Assembly: GCF_023973825.1 (NCBI RefSeq)
Contig: NC_090126.1
Coordinates: 1,225,001 to 1,289,000 of the forward strand
Length of the DNA stretch: 64,000 bases
Direction of reading: 5' to 3'
Source: Plasmodium brasilianum
Lineage: Eukaryota > Apicomplexa > Aconoidasida > Haemosporida > Plasmodiidae
Part shown: positions 14,712-25,284 of the stretch, piece after piece
How positions within the stretch are numbered: the first letter of the stretch is position 1
Layout: every line of letters starts with the position of its first letter
The notes under the pieces: generated by a model
The model's input: only the letters and a program-made list of their open reading frames with translations
Databases searched by the model: none
Told to the model about the DNA's origin: nothing
Position numbers and translations under genes: made by a program

Positions 14712-15595
14712 TTAAATATGTTCTAATCTATTCATAACATACTCCTTCAACATATACGTATTGAAGTTCCTACAAAATAGAACGTAGTTGGGTGATACCT
14801 TAAACTGTGCAGTTTTGTAGGCTTATTTTTTCTCATCATAAAAATATATACTTTTATATATATGTGCATATATATGTATATACTTACATCTCTGTATATA
14901 TATGTATGTATGTACGTATGTACAGCACTTTAATTATTCTTACTCGTTTACCTTGCGTGTTAATATTATTATATCAAGGAGAAAAACAAGAAAAAGGTAC
15001 TTTCATAAAAAAGCAGTACTTATAATTTCTGGGATCATATGGAAGAGAGGAATTTTTTTTTGTATGGAAAAGAATTTTTTTTTTCTTTTTGAAGGGGTAA
15101 AATCATTTTGCATTCATATACAAGTTAATACTTAAAATGAAAAAATAAATATACAAAAGCATGCGTGAATGAAAAAATGTACAGGCAAGAAATAAATAGT
15201 CATAAATACGAAAAAAAATATATAGGTAAATATGTAAATATAAAGCATGGTTCTGCAAAAGAACTATATTTACATTTCTAACATTTCTTATATTCCCCAA
15301 CTCAAATTTGGTACAATTTTTTTTTTTTTTTTTTTTTTTATAGCTAAATGTGCATATTCTTCAACATTCTTTTTATAAGTTCAAATTATTTTGTACTTGG
15401 CATGTCATCTTAACCTATGCAATCATAATTATTTATAGTACTTTTTAAGGGAAAAAATAAAAAAAGTTAAATGTCCGCGTAAACCATATGGGAATATGTA
15501 AGTATATATATATATATATATATATATATAACGAATTAAAATACGCGTGTTGCGTGTTTCTCGATAAATATGAATGTCATTTCCCCCTCTTCCTT
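14712..15595 (-). CDS. unrecognised spliced gene, 3' exons only
   Basis: A terminal exon at 14804-14712 follows a TGCACAG acceptor and encodes FKVSPNYVLFCRNF then NTYMLKEYVMNRLEHI and stop. The exon before it, 15028-15001 (NYKYCFFMK), joins it in phase 0 across a 196-bp GT-AG intron. Further upstream, 15595-15545 (KEEGEMTFIFIEKHATR) and 15414-15397 (VKMTCQ) are bounded by plausible splice sites, but their phase does not connect directly to 15028, so at least one exon is missing. I do not recognise the family. The neighbours (PTPA, a voltage-sensor-like protein) give no clue to function. Membrane-rich reading frames at 15990-16190 could be a separate gene or further exons. Confidence 0.4.
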
Positions 15596-16241
15596 CTGTT
15601 AAGAATTATTGCAGTGTTTTTAATAAAGGAAAAAACTTTAATGTTAATTTATTACGTATACACATATATACATATATATAGATATATAGTCTACCCCCGA
15701 ATGGAAACTGCATATTGGATGAAGTAACAATGCGCCAGCTTAATTTTGCATGCGTTGAATGCGATACGAGTAATTCATGTCCGATTTTAAAATATTATTT
15801 TCGAAGTTCAAGGAATTAAAAAAATAAACAAAAAGGAAGAAGTTTGTGTAATTTTAAAAAAGAGAAAAGAAAAAAAAAGTCATCTTCCCATAAATTCTCC
15901 CATTTGGGGTAAAAAGAACAAAATTCAGGAAATTATAATAAGACCTTATTTCATTTTTCTATTCGCATTTTATTTTTTTTTTTTTTTTTTTATTTTTCCT
16001 CCAATATATGGAACGTAACGAATAATAACAAATACATAACAATTCCTAATGTTACAAGGGAATTTTCAGTATTCATTAAAACAGTAAAAATTTTAATAAA
16101 AAAAAGTAAAATGACTTCGAATATATATGACAGCAATTTGTAAGTACAAAATATACGAAAATACTTGTTTGTGCAGTAAGCATGTATGTTACATACGCCA
16201 GGGGGTTGAACATGTATAGCACGCATAAGCATATATTTATG

Positions 16242-16287
<46 letters not shown>

Positions 16288-17028
16288 ACATACATGTATA
16301 CGTATTTATGCTTATTTGATTTATATTTGCTCTCACTGTGTAAAAAAAAAAAAAAATGAATAGGGTAAATGCTATTCCCTGATGACGTTTTAATATAAGA
16401 TTAGTAAAACATAGATGCTTTTATAAAAACATAAAAAATAAGGAAAGAAGCAATGGGCTATTTAAATACAAAGTGATCAGAAAAATAGAAGGAAGATGAT
16501 CAAATGGATCATTTCAATATTGTGAAAAAAATTAACAGAGAATAATGCGAGTGCAGATAACCCTGAAATGGTATATAAGGTATGCGATATAAGCATATAT
16601 ATGCGTGTATGCATAAATATACATGCGAATACGCCTTACCTGTAGGTATAAACATATGCGCGTATACACATTACCTAAACGTATAAACGTACGCGCGCGT
16701 ATACGTTACCTGTACATATGTATTACACGGCGTGTGCTCGTTTATGTAACACTTGAAAAGGAAACTACTTTGAGAATTAATAATATCAGTGGTACATTAC
16801 AACTTGTATTTTTCTCTTTAGTCAACTGTTTCACGCAATATTGGGAAAACGCAGCAAAAAAGGGAAAAAAAAAATTGTTTGAATTAATTTGACTAACTTA
16901 ATTTAACTTTTTATCCTTCTTAAATTTATTCATCTCTTCTTAACCCCCTTGTATCCTTTGCATAGACCAGCACTTATAATCATTCCAACTTGCTGCGTCT
17001 TCACCTAACAAAAAAAAAGATATTATGA
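15596..17028. other. intergenic/unresolved region with weak coding signals
   Basis: AT-rich, with a (TA)n run near 16248-16283. On the minus strand 16190-15990 a frame ends with two hydrophobic stretches (LLSYIFEVILLFFIKIF and LVTLGIVMYLLLFVTF) and then HILEEK and a stop. This could be the 3' exon of a small membrane protein, but I found no convincing upstream exon. The promoter of the 17029 gene should lie at the right-hand end. Confidence 0.4.
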
Positions 17029-18419
17029 ATGGATAGTTTCATAGACGACGAAATAAATAATTCCGCTAGTGAAAACGAACCTGTTTTATTAAATATAGAC
17101 GATTTACTACATTTGAAAAAGTCGAAAAAAAAGAGTAAAAATAATCGATATACTAATTATCAATATGGTAGTCATACATTTCGAAAAATAGAGGAGCAAG
17201 ATATGAACGATAATGCTCATGAATTTTTATTACATAAAGAAGAAAATTTTAAAATTCCAAATAAGGAAAATACAAGTAAGGGTTCGTCAAAATGGTATGT
17301 TTATTATATAAGTGTTTGCTCTAAAATGAAGAATTTTTTTGAAAAACTAATAAATAAATTAAAAAATATTTTCATCAATAAAAAAAGGGAAGAAAATTTT
17401 TTTTATTATTCCAGTAATGTGTCAAGTGACTTTCTGAATATTTTAGCTAACCGCTTATACTACTCCAGAGTTACAGCATATTTGTATTTTATAGTTATCC
17501 TATTAAATGTGTTTATTTTGATATATACAATATTTACCAAGATACTTAGTAAAGTCATTGTCGCTTCTGAAATGTTTGTTATACTCATGTCGTTTTTGGA
17601 GATCAGCTTACGATTGACGACACAGGTGGGGAAGTGGTGACAACAAATGGACAAAAATGTGCGCATGCTTGTTTGTTCCTGCAAGTACTTTTCTGCTTTT
17701 TTTGCGCACATTTTTATTTTCCTGCACGTGCAAGGAAAATTCGAAAAAAATTCCTGACACGTGCATGTTCTCGTGTATATATATATGTATTTTTTTTTTT
17801 TTTTTTTTTCGAGCTACAAATGTGTGCATTTTTTTTTTTTTTTTATTAACAGGGTAGCAATTATTTTTACCACTTTGATGGACTGTTCGACGTAACAGTA
17901 ACAACAATGTGCTTATTATTATTAGTAAGTAGCGGGGATATAAAAGTGTTTTATGAAAATGACATTGTTAAAACGGCAAACAACGAAATGGAAGAAATCG
18001 TATCTCAAACTTTGACAATGCTGAGATTTTCGTTTCAGCTTTTTCGAACAGTTACCTTTTTTATGCACTACAGAAGGACAAAGGTGAGGAATTATATACA
18101 TAAGCACATATATATATGTACGCACATACATATATACATATTTATATACTAAGCTAGTGCCTTATGTAAGAGCTATATTCCCCATGTACGTCACTTGACA
18201 ATTATGAATTTATACATAAATATATGAATGAAACACCTGGTTACTAGTAACATTTTTATGCTTATACGATTTACATGCTTGTAAACAAATACATATATAT
18301 ATTTTTTTTCCGTACATGGAGAAAGCGTAATACAATTCACTCTCTCTTTTTTTTATCAACAGGCACCAACAGACAATATAGATTTCTCTCTACTAAATCT
18401 ATCGGCTGAAGACCCTTGA
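17029..18419 (+). CDS. four-helix membrane protein resembling a stand-alone voltage-sensor domain, 3 exons
   Basis: Exons 17029-17625, 17853-18083 and 18363-18419 give 294 residues with matching phases. The first about 140 residues are a charged, likely cytosolic N-terminus. Four hydrophobic segments follow: S1-like YLYFIVILLNVFILIYTIF, S2-like FVILMSFLEISLRL, S3-like GLFDVTVTTMCLLLLV and S4-like TMLRFSFQLFRTVTFFM followed by HYRRTK. The order, the acidic E-x3-R pattern in S2, the Asp in S3 after an aromatic NYFYHF loop and the Arg residues in S4 align by eye with Hv1 and TPTE/VSP voltage sensors. S4 has fewer, irregularly spaced Arg residues, and the S1 position equivalent to the Hv1 selectivity Asp is Asn. 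There is no pore domain and no phosphatase domain; the C-terminus is a short 18-residue tail. Function is inferred only; a conserved membrane protein of other role is possible. Confidence 0.9.
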
Positions 18420-18685
18420 CAGTATTATCAACTGTTCAGAATGCGGGTGAAAGGAATAAAACAAAAAAAAAAAGAATGAGACGAAGGAAACGATATGACA
18501 AAACGGCGTACAGTTAAGCATTAAAAAAGGTACGTATTTTAACAAATATTGAAGAAGCCCAAATGTACAAAAAAAGGAAATTATACAAACGAAATAAAAT
18601 AAAATAAAATGAAAATTGCACGTCCATAATAGCTTATATGCACGAATGTGTATACACACGAGTGCCAATATTTTGAGTGCTCCCT

Positions 18686-21600
18686 TTAAAACTTTCTTTT
18701 TTTTAAGTCCCTAAATGATGATGCATTCTCTACATTTGTCGAATGGACATGCCTGTTCGGTTCATAATTTTTTTTATAGTCGTAAGTAAAAGAATCAATT
18801 AGATCAAATTTTTTTTTTTTCTCGTTTATAATGTCAATACTCTTTTCCTCCATGATTCTATTTGTTCTAAACGAATTTGTAAAATTGTCATCCCTCGAAT
18901 TTAAATTCATATTAAAATTATTTTTATGACGCATCATAGTTGTAGTATGAGTATCAGCAGTAACAGCAGTAACAGCAGTAACAGCAGTAGCAGCAGTAAC
19001 AGCAGTAGCAGCAGTAGCAGCAGTAGCAGCAGTAGAAGCAGTAGCAGCAGTAGTACTAGTGGTGAAGGGAAAACCACTACTCGTTTTTAAATGTGTTGTA
19101 TTACCATACTGAGGCGAGCTTATAGATTTGTTTTTATTTATGTCCTGCTTTGGTCGTGGGTTGTTGGCCTCTCCCGTTTCCTCCTGGTAGATGAAAGCTG
19201 AAAGGTCTATTGGACCTTCTTGTGCAAATGCGACTGATCTCTGTGGTGCTTGTGTTTTAGCGCCTACTACATCAACCACCCCTGCTGCTACTACTCCTGT
19301 TGTTGACCCTCCTGCATCTACTGCATATTGCGCACTTTTTCTATTCAAGCCCAATGCTTCAACTTCATTAATAAATTTGAAGTCATCATCGAAAAAAGCA
19401 ATCAAATTATTTCTAACGCCTTCATTAAATTGGTTATACCCACTATCTACATCCCTTTTAAGGGAAAATTTATTCAGTACTGTAATTATTTCATTTTCAT
19501 TTTTTTTGTTTATATCACTGTTGGATGTTGTTTTATTAAACTCTCTGTGCATTTGATGTACTTCCCTGCTGTTATATGAATAACATGGTGTCATGTTGTT
19601 ACTATGATCCTGATTGTTGTACTTGTCCAAAATGGTACTGCTACTACTTTGGTTGTTTCGATGGGAAAAATTTTCTTGTCGATCCACATTTCGTTCTACA
19701 TTTTCCTCTTCATCTTTTTTGTACCTAACATAACCCTGCACACTGTAAATATTAGTACTAGTTGTAGGGTGCTGAATGATTGTTTGGTTAACTCTACTCT
19801 TATCCAAAAAATAATTGCTCTTGGTACTATCATTCGTTTCTTTCCTGCTGTTATAATAGATTACATTGCTTCCTTCTTTTTCGTGACAACCACTCCATGT
19901 GTTCATATTATTGTAAAAAGTTGAGTTATTTTCCTGTTGTTGTGTTAAACTGTGCAAACTTTTCTCATTTCTTTCATCTCTTCTATCTCTGCTATCTCTA
20001 TGCGTGTTACTCACCTTGCCAGATATAATATTTGCATTGTTATCATAATGAAAGGACGAAATTAAATTGGAAAATTTTTTAATGTTTGACTGTTTTTCGA
20101 AAGAAGTTGAAGTAATATTTTGGCTAGCTGTGTTCATAATTTTGTTTCCATTTATATTTACACTTATATCTTCATTTATATCTTCATTTATATTTTCATT
20201 TATATCTTCATTTATATTTATATTGGTTTCCAAATCATGCAGGAGACAAAACCCCCTAATTCCAGATGCTACTTTTTCTAAGAAGCTATTTGGACAAATA
20301 GGGGAAACGTTATCAATATGTTTCCTTATCAAATGAACTGCTGTTAATCTTTTATTACATATATCTTTTAATGGCTGATCAGACATTAGTTGAAAAGGAG
20401 GGATGTTTTGTTTTCTTGCTTCTAACATTCTTGTTCTCAACAAAATTTTCATAATTGATTCGTTAATATTTTCATTTGTCAGTTTTTTCTCTTTATACTC
20501 ATAATTCTCTTTATGGAAAGTACTCTTATCTGCATTGAAGTAGTCGTACTTATTTTCTGCCATTTCGTGCTTAGGTACCACTAAGTTTGCCTGTACAACA
20601 AAGCGCTCCTTAGTTTTCTCATTCACGCGATCGTCACCACGCACATGGCCGCAGATATAATCTCCGTCATGCCGACTGTTACTTCGTTCGTCATGTTGAC
20701 TTTCAACTCGTTCACCACCTCGACTATCATTTTGCTTATCATCTCTCCAAAGGAATCCCTCAAACTTGGATGTAAGGTCATCACGCGCAAAATCATGAAT
20801 TCCAACAAAGTCATTTCTTCTAAAGGTGGTATCGCTCTCCTCATTATGAATGTAGTTAAATTTTCCCCTCCTTTTTCCCTTACGACCCTTTGGATTCTTA
20901 TTATTTATATCATTTTTTTTATTTACATTTTTATATGAATCTGCTAAGAAGAAGGGCAAATTGATGAAATACTTATCCTCGTTTTTCATAAACCTTTCTC
21001 CTTTGTTTGTTAATCCGATACTTAGATAACTCATGTCTTTTCCATAATTTAATGTTTCTTTTATGTATTTATCATTTCTAGCTACTTTCATAAATGAAGA
21101 CCACCATGTAGTGGATTTATGTGCACCCTCTCCATATTCTTTTATATTATGATAGTTTTTTTTAATTATACTTGACTCTTTACTCTTCACTAATATTTTG
21201 CATATAGTCGATATTCCTGTCTTTCCTCTTAAGGAAGAAATACAGTTTAGTAAAACTTTTAACTCCTTTGTTAAATCGACTACGTCCTCTAATATGTTAG
21301 AAGCGGTTTGTGGGGAAGGACATCCCTCTTTTTTGTTCCCCTTCATGTTAGTACTGCTACTAACCTCATGAAGTGTATCCCTTTGATTGTTTTTTCTTAT
21401 CATCACTGAGTTTTCATGTGAGTTGTTAGGGGCACTGGAAAGGGTTACACTCAAGTTATCAGAATGTAATTCGTCAATATAATTTAATTTTTTTTTTTTT
21501 TTTTTTCCTCTTTTTGCCTAATATTTTTCAAATAGTAAATACAGTTATCACATTTTGCACAAAGATAGATATCATATTTCTTTATATAATAGCAAACTCC

Positions 21601-22983
21601 TTCATTTTCTTCACTGTCAAATATTTGTATATCGAATGTTTCTAAAGGTTTTTCATCAAAGTATTCATATATTTTTCTTCTCCTACATGCAGTGGAATAA
21701 GCATAGTCAGAAGCTTCAGTAAACATACTAATGATATGTTCTACTCTTTGAAAATTTGTTTCAATTAAATTATTGGCTGTATTTTCTCTCAAGATAAGAT
21801 TTTTTGTTTTTGATTCATCATTAATATGAAAAAAGAGAAGAGCTTCTGCATTACTGTTATCTCTACCAGCTCTACCTACTTGTTGAACATATGCTTCTAA
21901 CGACCTAGAAAAACCATAATGTATAATTCTTCGTATATCTGGTTTATCGATACCCATTCCAAAAGCTACAGTAGCTACAATAATTTGAATTTCGTCCTTC
22001 AAAAATTTTTCATGTGCATCTTTCTTTTGTTCATTGCTCAAATCTCCATGGTACATTTTGACTAATAATCCTTTATCTTTTAAGAAATCATGAATACTTT
22101 CACATTCTTTCTTTGAGTTTACATATATTAATGTAGAATTATATGGACATATTTTTGAATTGTCTATAAATCTTTTAGTTCTATCTAAACACTTTTTTAA
22201 TGGTATATCTAAAATGTCTTTCAAGTCTTCATATAAGTTTGTTTTCTCCTTAACAGAGTAGAATAAATTTTTCTTATTCACACTACTTCTTTTTATTAAA
22301 CAATTCGATAAATTAAAATTTAAATTTTTTAATATATCTGTTTGTACTTCTTTTGTACATGTAGCAGTTAGACACATTATTGGTATTTCTTTTAAAATAG
22401 TTCTTAACTCATTTAATTTTCGATAAGATGGTCTAAAATCATGACCCCACTCAGACATACAATGAACTTCGTCAATTGCTATTAGTAAAATTCTTTTCCT
22501 TAACGATAGAAATAAATTTTTATTATTTAATGCATGCTCTGGACTACAATATACTATTTTATATACACCATGTTTTATTTCACATAAAATTTTTTCATTA
22601 CTCATTTTTTGACCACTTCCTAAAAATATGGATGATATTTTTTTCCTATTTAAATTGTCTACTTGATCTTTCATTAAAGATATTAGTGGAGATATAACGA
22701 CTGTAAATTTATTTTTGCATTCACTCATAAGAGATGGTATTTGATAGCACAGGGACTTACCCATACCTGTTGCCATTACTATAAAACTATCTTTTTTATG
22801 AAATATTGCATGCACAGCTTCTACTTGAAAGTCTTTTAAGTTCTTATACCCGAAATGTTTTTTCTGTGTTTTCTCCATTTTTTCTCTCATTTCGTTTAGC
22901 GAGAAGTTCAAGCATGAATCTTCTTCCGACTGCTCTGCTTCCATGCTGCTCGCACTCTTTTTTACCTCCACGTACTTAAGCAT
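18686..22983 (-). CDS. WRN: RecQ-family DNA helicase (WRN-like), interrupted by a homopolymer frameshift
   Basis: The 5' part (22983-21484) has all RecQ helicase motifs: VMATGMGKSLCYQIPS (Walker A), IDEVHCMSEWGHDFRPSY (DEVH), CLTATCT, STLIYVNS, HGDLSNEQK, ATVAFGMGIDKPDIR and YVQQVGRAGRDN. The zinc-binding region follows (CRRRKIYEYF ... CAKCDNCIYYL). The frame then closes in an A19 run (T19 at 21488-21506 on the plus strand). The next frame, starting right after the run, carries an RQC-like winged helix (LNCISSLRGKTGISTICKIL, EYGEGAH, WWSSFMKVA, YLSIGLTNKGERFM) and a long low-complexity tail to 18686. One extra A (or two fewer) restores a protein of about 1,430 residues. I start at the first ATG (22983). 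Known role: 3'-5' helicase in replication and repair. The tail has a Thr/Ala/Val repeat (18955-19060) and an INED repeat (20160-20225). Confidence 0.93.
18955..19060. repeat. 9-bp-type Thr-Ala/Val repeat in the RecQ C-terminal tail
   Basis: ACAGCAGTA-like units encode TAATAV-type tracts on the minus strand, within the non-conserved tail of the helicase. Confidence 0.85.
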
Positions 22984-23456
22984 TCTGCCTGGTACTTGCG
23001 CACTCAAACGTATTCACATGCACCACAAATATGTGCATATATAAGCGTATATGATCGCGCCACTATGTTACCGCGCACTTAAGCAGATGCATGCACATAT
23101 GCCTACATATACCTTTACTAGTTACGCTGCTTAAAGCCCCTAGCACATGTTTAAACACACACAAATATATTCGCTCTTGGGAGAAAGAACTTTTAAAATT
23201 TTGAAAAAATAAACAAGGTCCTTCTAAAAACTTCGATTGTTTCCCCAAACAAATGAAAAGATATTGAAAACGAATGTATCAAATATGAGCTCTAAATAAG
23301 AGGGGAATCCACTCTCGTCTCTTAACCGTGTTGTTTGCTTGGGTATTTTTTTTATCAATTCAGGTTCTTTTCAAGTTTAGGTTGCTGTATATTATTATAT
23401 AATATTTTATTTTTCTCATCTATTTATTCGGTTAATCTTCTCTATTTATTTGCTTT

Positions 23457-23745
23457 TTTGATTGCTTTCTTGATTGCTTTCTTGATTGCTTTTTTGATTG
23501 CTTTCTTGATTGCTTTTTTGATTGCTTTCTTGATTGCTTTCTTGATTGCTTTCTTGATTGCTTTCTTGATTGCTTTCTTGATTGCTTTCTTGATTGCTTT
23601 TTTGATTGCTTTCTTGATTGCTTTCTTGATTGCTTTTTTGATTGCTTTCTTGATTGCTTTCTTGATTGCTTTCTTGATTGCTTTCTTGATTGCTTTCTTG
23701 ATTGCTTTTTTGATTGCTTTTTTGATTGCTTTTTTGATTGCTTTT
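23457..23745. repeat. 12-bp minisatellite upstream of the RecQ gene
   Basis: About 24 units of TTGATTGCTTTC / TTGATTGCTTTT, ending in a long T run. The unit is a multiple of three and stop-free, so IAFL-type and KKAI-type ORFs appear on both strands. Confidence 0.95.
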
Positions 23746-24959
23746 TTTTTTTTTTTTTTTTTTTTTGAATCACAAAACGTCAACTAACAAACACTTAAAA
23801 CAAAAAAATCAATTTGAGGATTTCATGTAACAAGAGAAACTAACATGAAAACATCACCTATATTCTACTCTTGTAAAAAAATAAAAATACGAGTAATGAC
23901 GACCCCATCTTGTGAGCTGTATATTGTAAATACGTACATGCATGTGTACACACGTACATACACGCTATTTGTAATTTAGCAGAATTTCAGGTCCACGTGA
24001 CTAACGTGTATGTTTCTACATATACGTACGTTTTTGTTTTTCCTTTTCGTATTATTTTTTTTTAAAAAAAGGAAAATGTAAAACGGGTGAAAAAAGTACA
24101 CATACGTAAATGTGCACACAGATAGGTATGTAATTATGCAAACGTGCCAAATATGCATGTATATATGAGAGTATGTATAAGTATTCACCCTAAAATATCA
24201 GGAGATATTTTAAGCTTTTTCAAAATTTTGTACCTTTTTTATTCCTTTATAAAACCGACGTCCAGTTTCTACCGAATGTGTCAAACATTTTTTTTTTTTT
24301 CTCTTTGAAAATTTTTAAAGCTAAGCACATAAATATGTACGCCCATGCATAATATGTGTATAATAATGCCGAAGTGACCAATGATCATATTTTTTTTTTT
24401 TTTTTTCCATTTTTAAAATAACATCATGATGCGGAGTTATATCCTTTTTAAATTTTATGCAAAAGGTTAAAAGTGCCCCTTCTTTTTTTTTTCATATCAA
24501 AGGGAAGTCGTATGTTCTTACGTAGGTGTACATATCTGTATGCACATAATACACATAATAATATATATATGTGTGCGTCCTGTTTAACTTTTTGCTTTTT
24601 CTTTTTTAAGACTTGACGTGTGTGGAAAAAATACAAAGTCCATGAAACTTAAGCTCATACATTGTTTTCATAAATTTTTCTTATCAGGAAAATGCTAAAA
24701 AAATATGCAAAGGTTCGCGCGTACAGGTACATGTGCACATATATACATAAATGTATGGTCATAAGTCCAACATAAAAAAATAAGAGATATCACTTCAGAA
24801 AAAGAAAGTTCGCCAAAATGATGTCAAAATGTGCTATGCTTCTTTTTCTTTAGAAATGGATGCATTGATACCCTCTACAATTACATGGAAAGATTAGGAA
24901 TATAGGGGGGGGGATGGGGGACAAAAATAAAAATAAAAAAAAGGAGAAAAACGAAATGG

Positions 24960-25200
24960 AATAAAAATAGGAAAAAAAATAGGATAACAAAATGGGAAAA
25001 AAAATAGGATAACAAAATGGGAAAAAAAATTGGATAACAAAATGGGAAAAAAAATAGGATAACAAAATGGGAAAAAAAATAGGATAACAAAATGGGAAAA
25101 AAAATTGGATAACAAAATGGGAAAAAAAATAGGATAACAAAATGGGAAAAAAAATAGGATAACAAAATGGGAAAAAAAATAGGATAACAAAAAGCAAAAA
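24960..25200. repeat. 25-bp-class minisatellite downstream of beta-COP
   Basis: About nine to ten units built from AGGATAACAAAATGGGAAAA plus A-rich filler, with an AGGATA/TGGATA alternation between copies. It lies within about 300 bp downstream of the beta-COP stop codon. Confidence 0.92.
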
Positions 25201-25284
25201 AATATAAACAAAATGGAGGAAAATTAAGATAGCAAAATAAAAAAATGAAAGATAAAAACACTCAATACAGGAAAAGATTTGATG

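Larger units (their letters stand above)
22984..25284. other. intergenic, 5' of RecQ and 3' of beta-COP
   Basis: This 2.3-kb AT-rich spacer contains two large minisatellites (23457-23745 and 24960-25200), several T runs and TA/CA-rich strings. Long ORFs seen here are products of the repeats. A frame without ATG at 23248-23113 (minus) could be a 5' exon of the helicase and is treated under findings. I see no other gene. Confidence 0.6.

Noticed and set aside
15731..15820. Short plus-strand frame with CVEC and a later Cys
   Set aside because: Only 29 codons, no splice partners and no conservation evidence.
18061..18150. Read-through of the voltage-sensor-like exon 2 into a Tyr/Ile/His tail
   Set aside because: A GTGAGG donor at 18084 and an in-phase last exon at 18363 give a better model.
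23335..23787. 150-codon IAFL-repeat ORF and its antisense KKAIKK and QSKK ORFs
   Set aside because: All are products of one 12-bp stop-free minisatellite; no other protein features.
24850..25261. Phe/Pro/Tyr-rich minus-strand ORFs of 105-126 codons
   Set aside because: Generated by the A-rich 25-bp array downstream of beta-COP; three overlapping frames show the same repeat.
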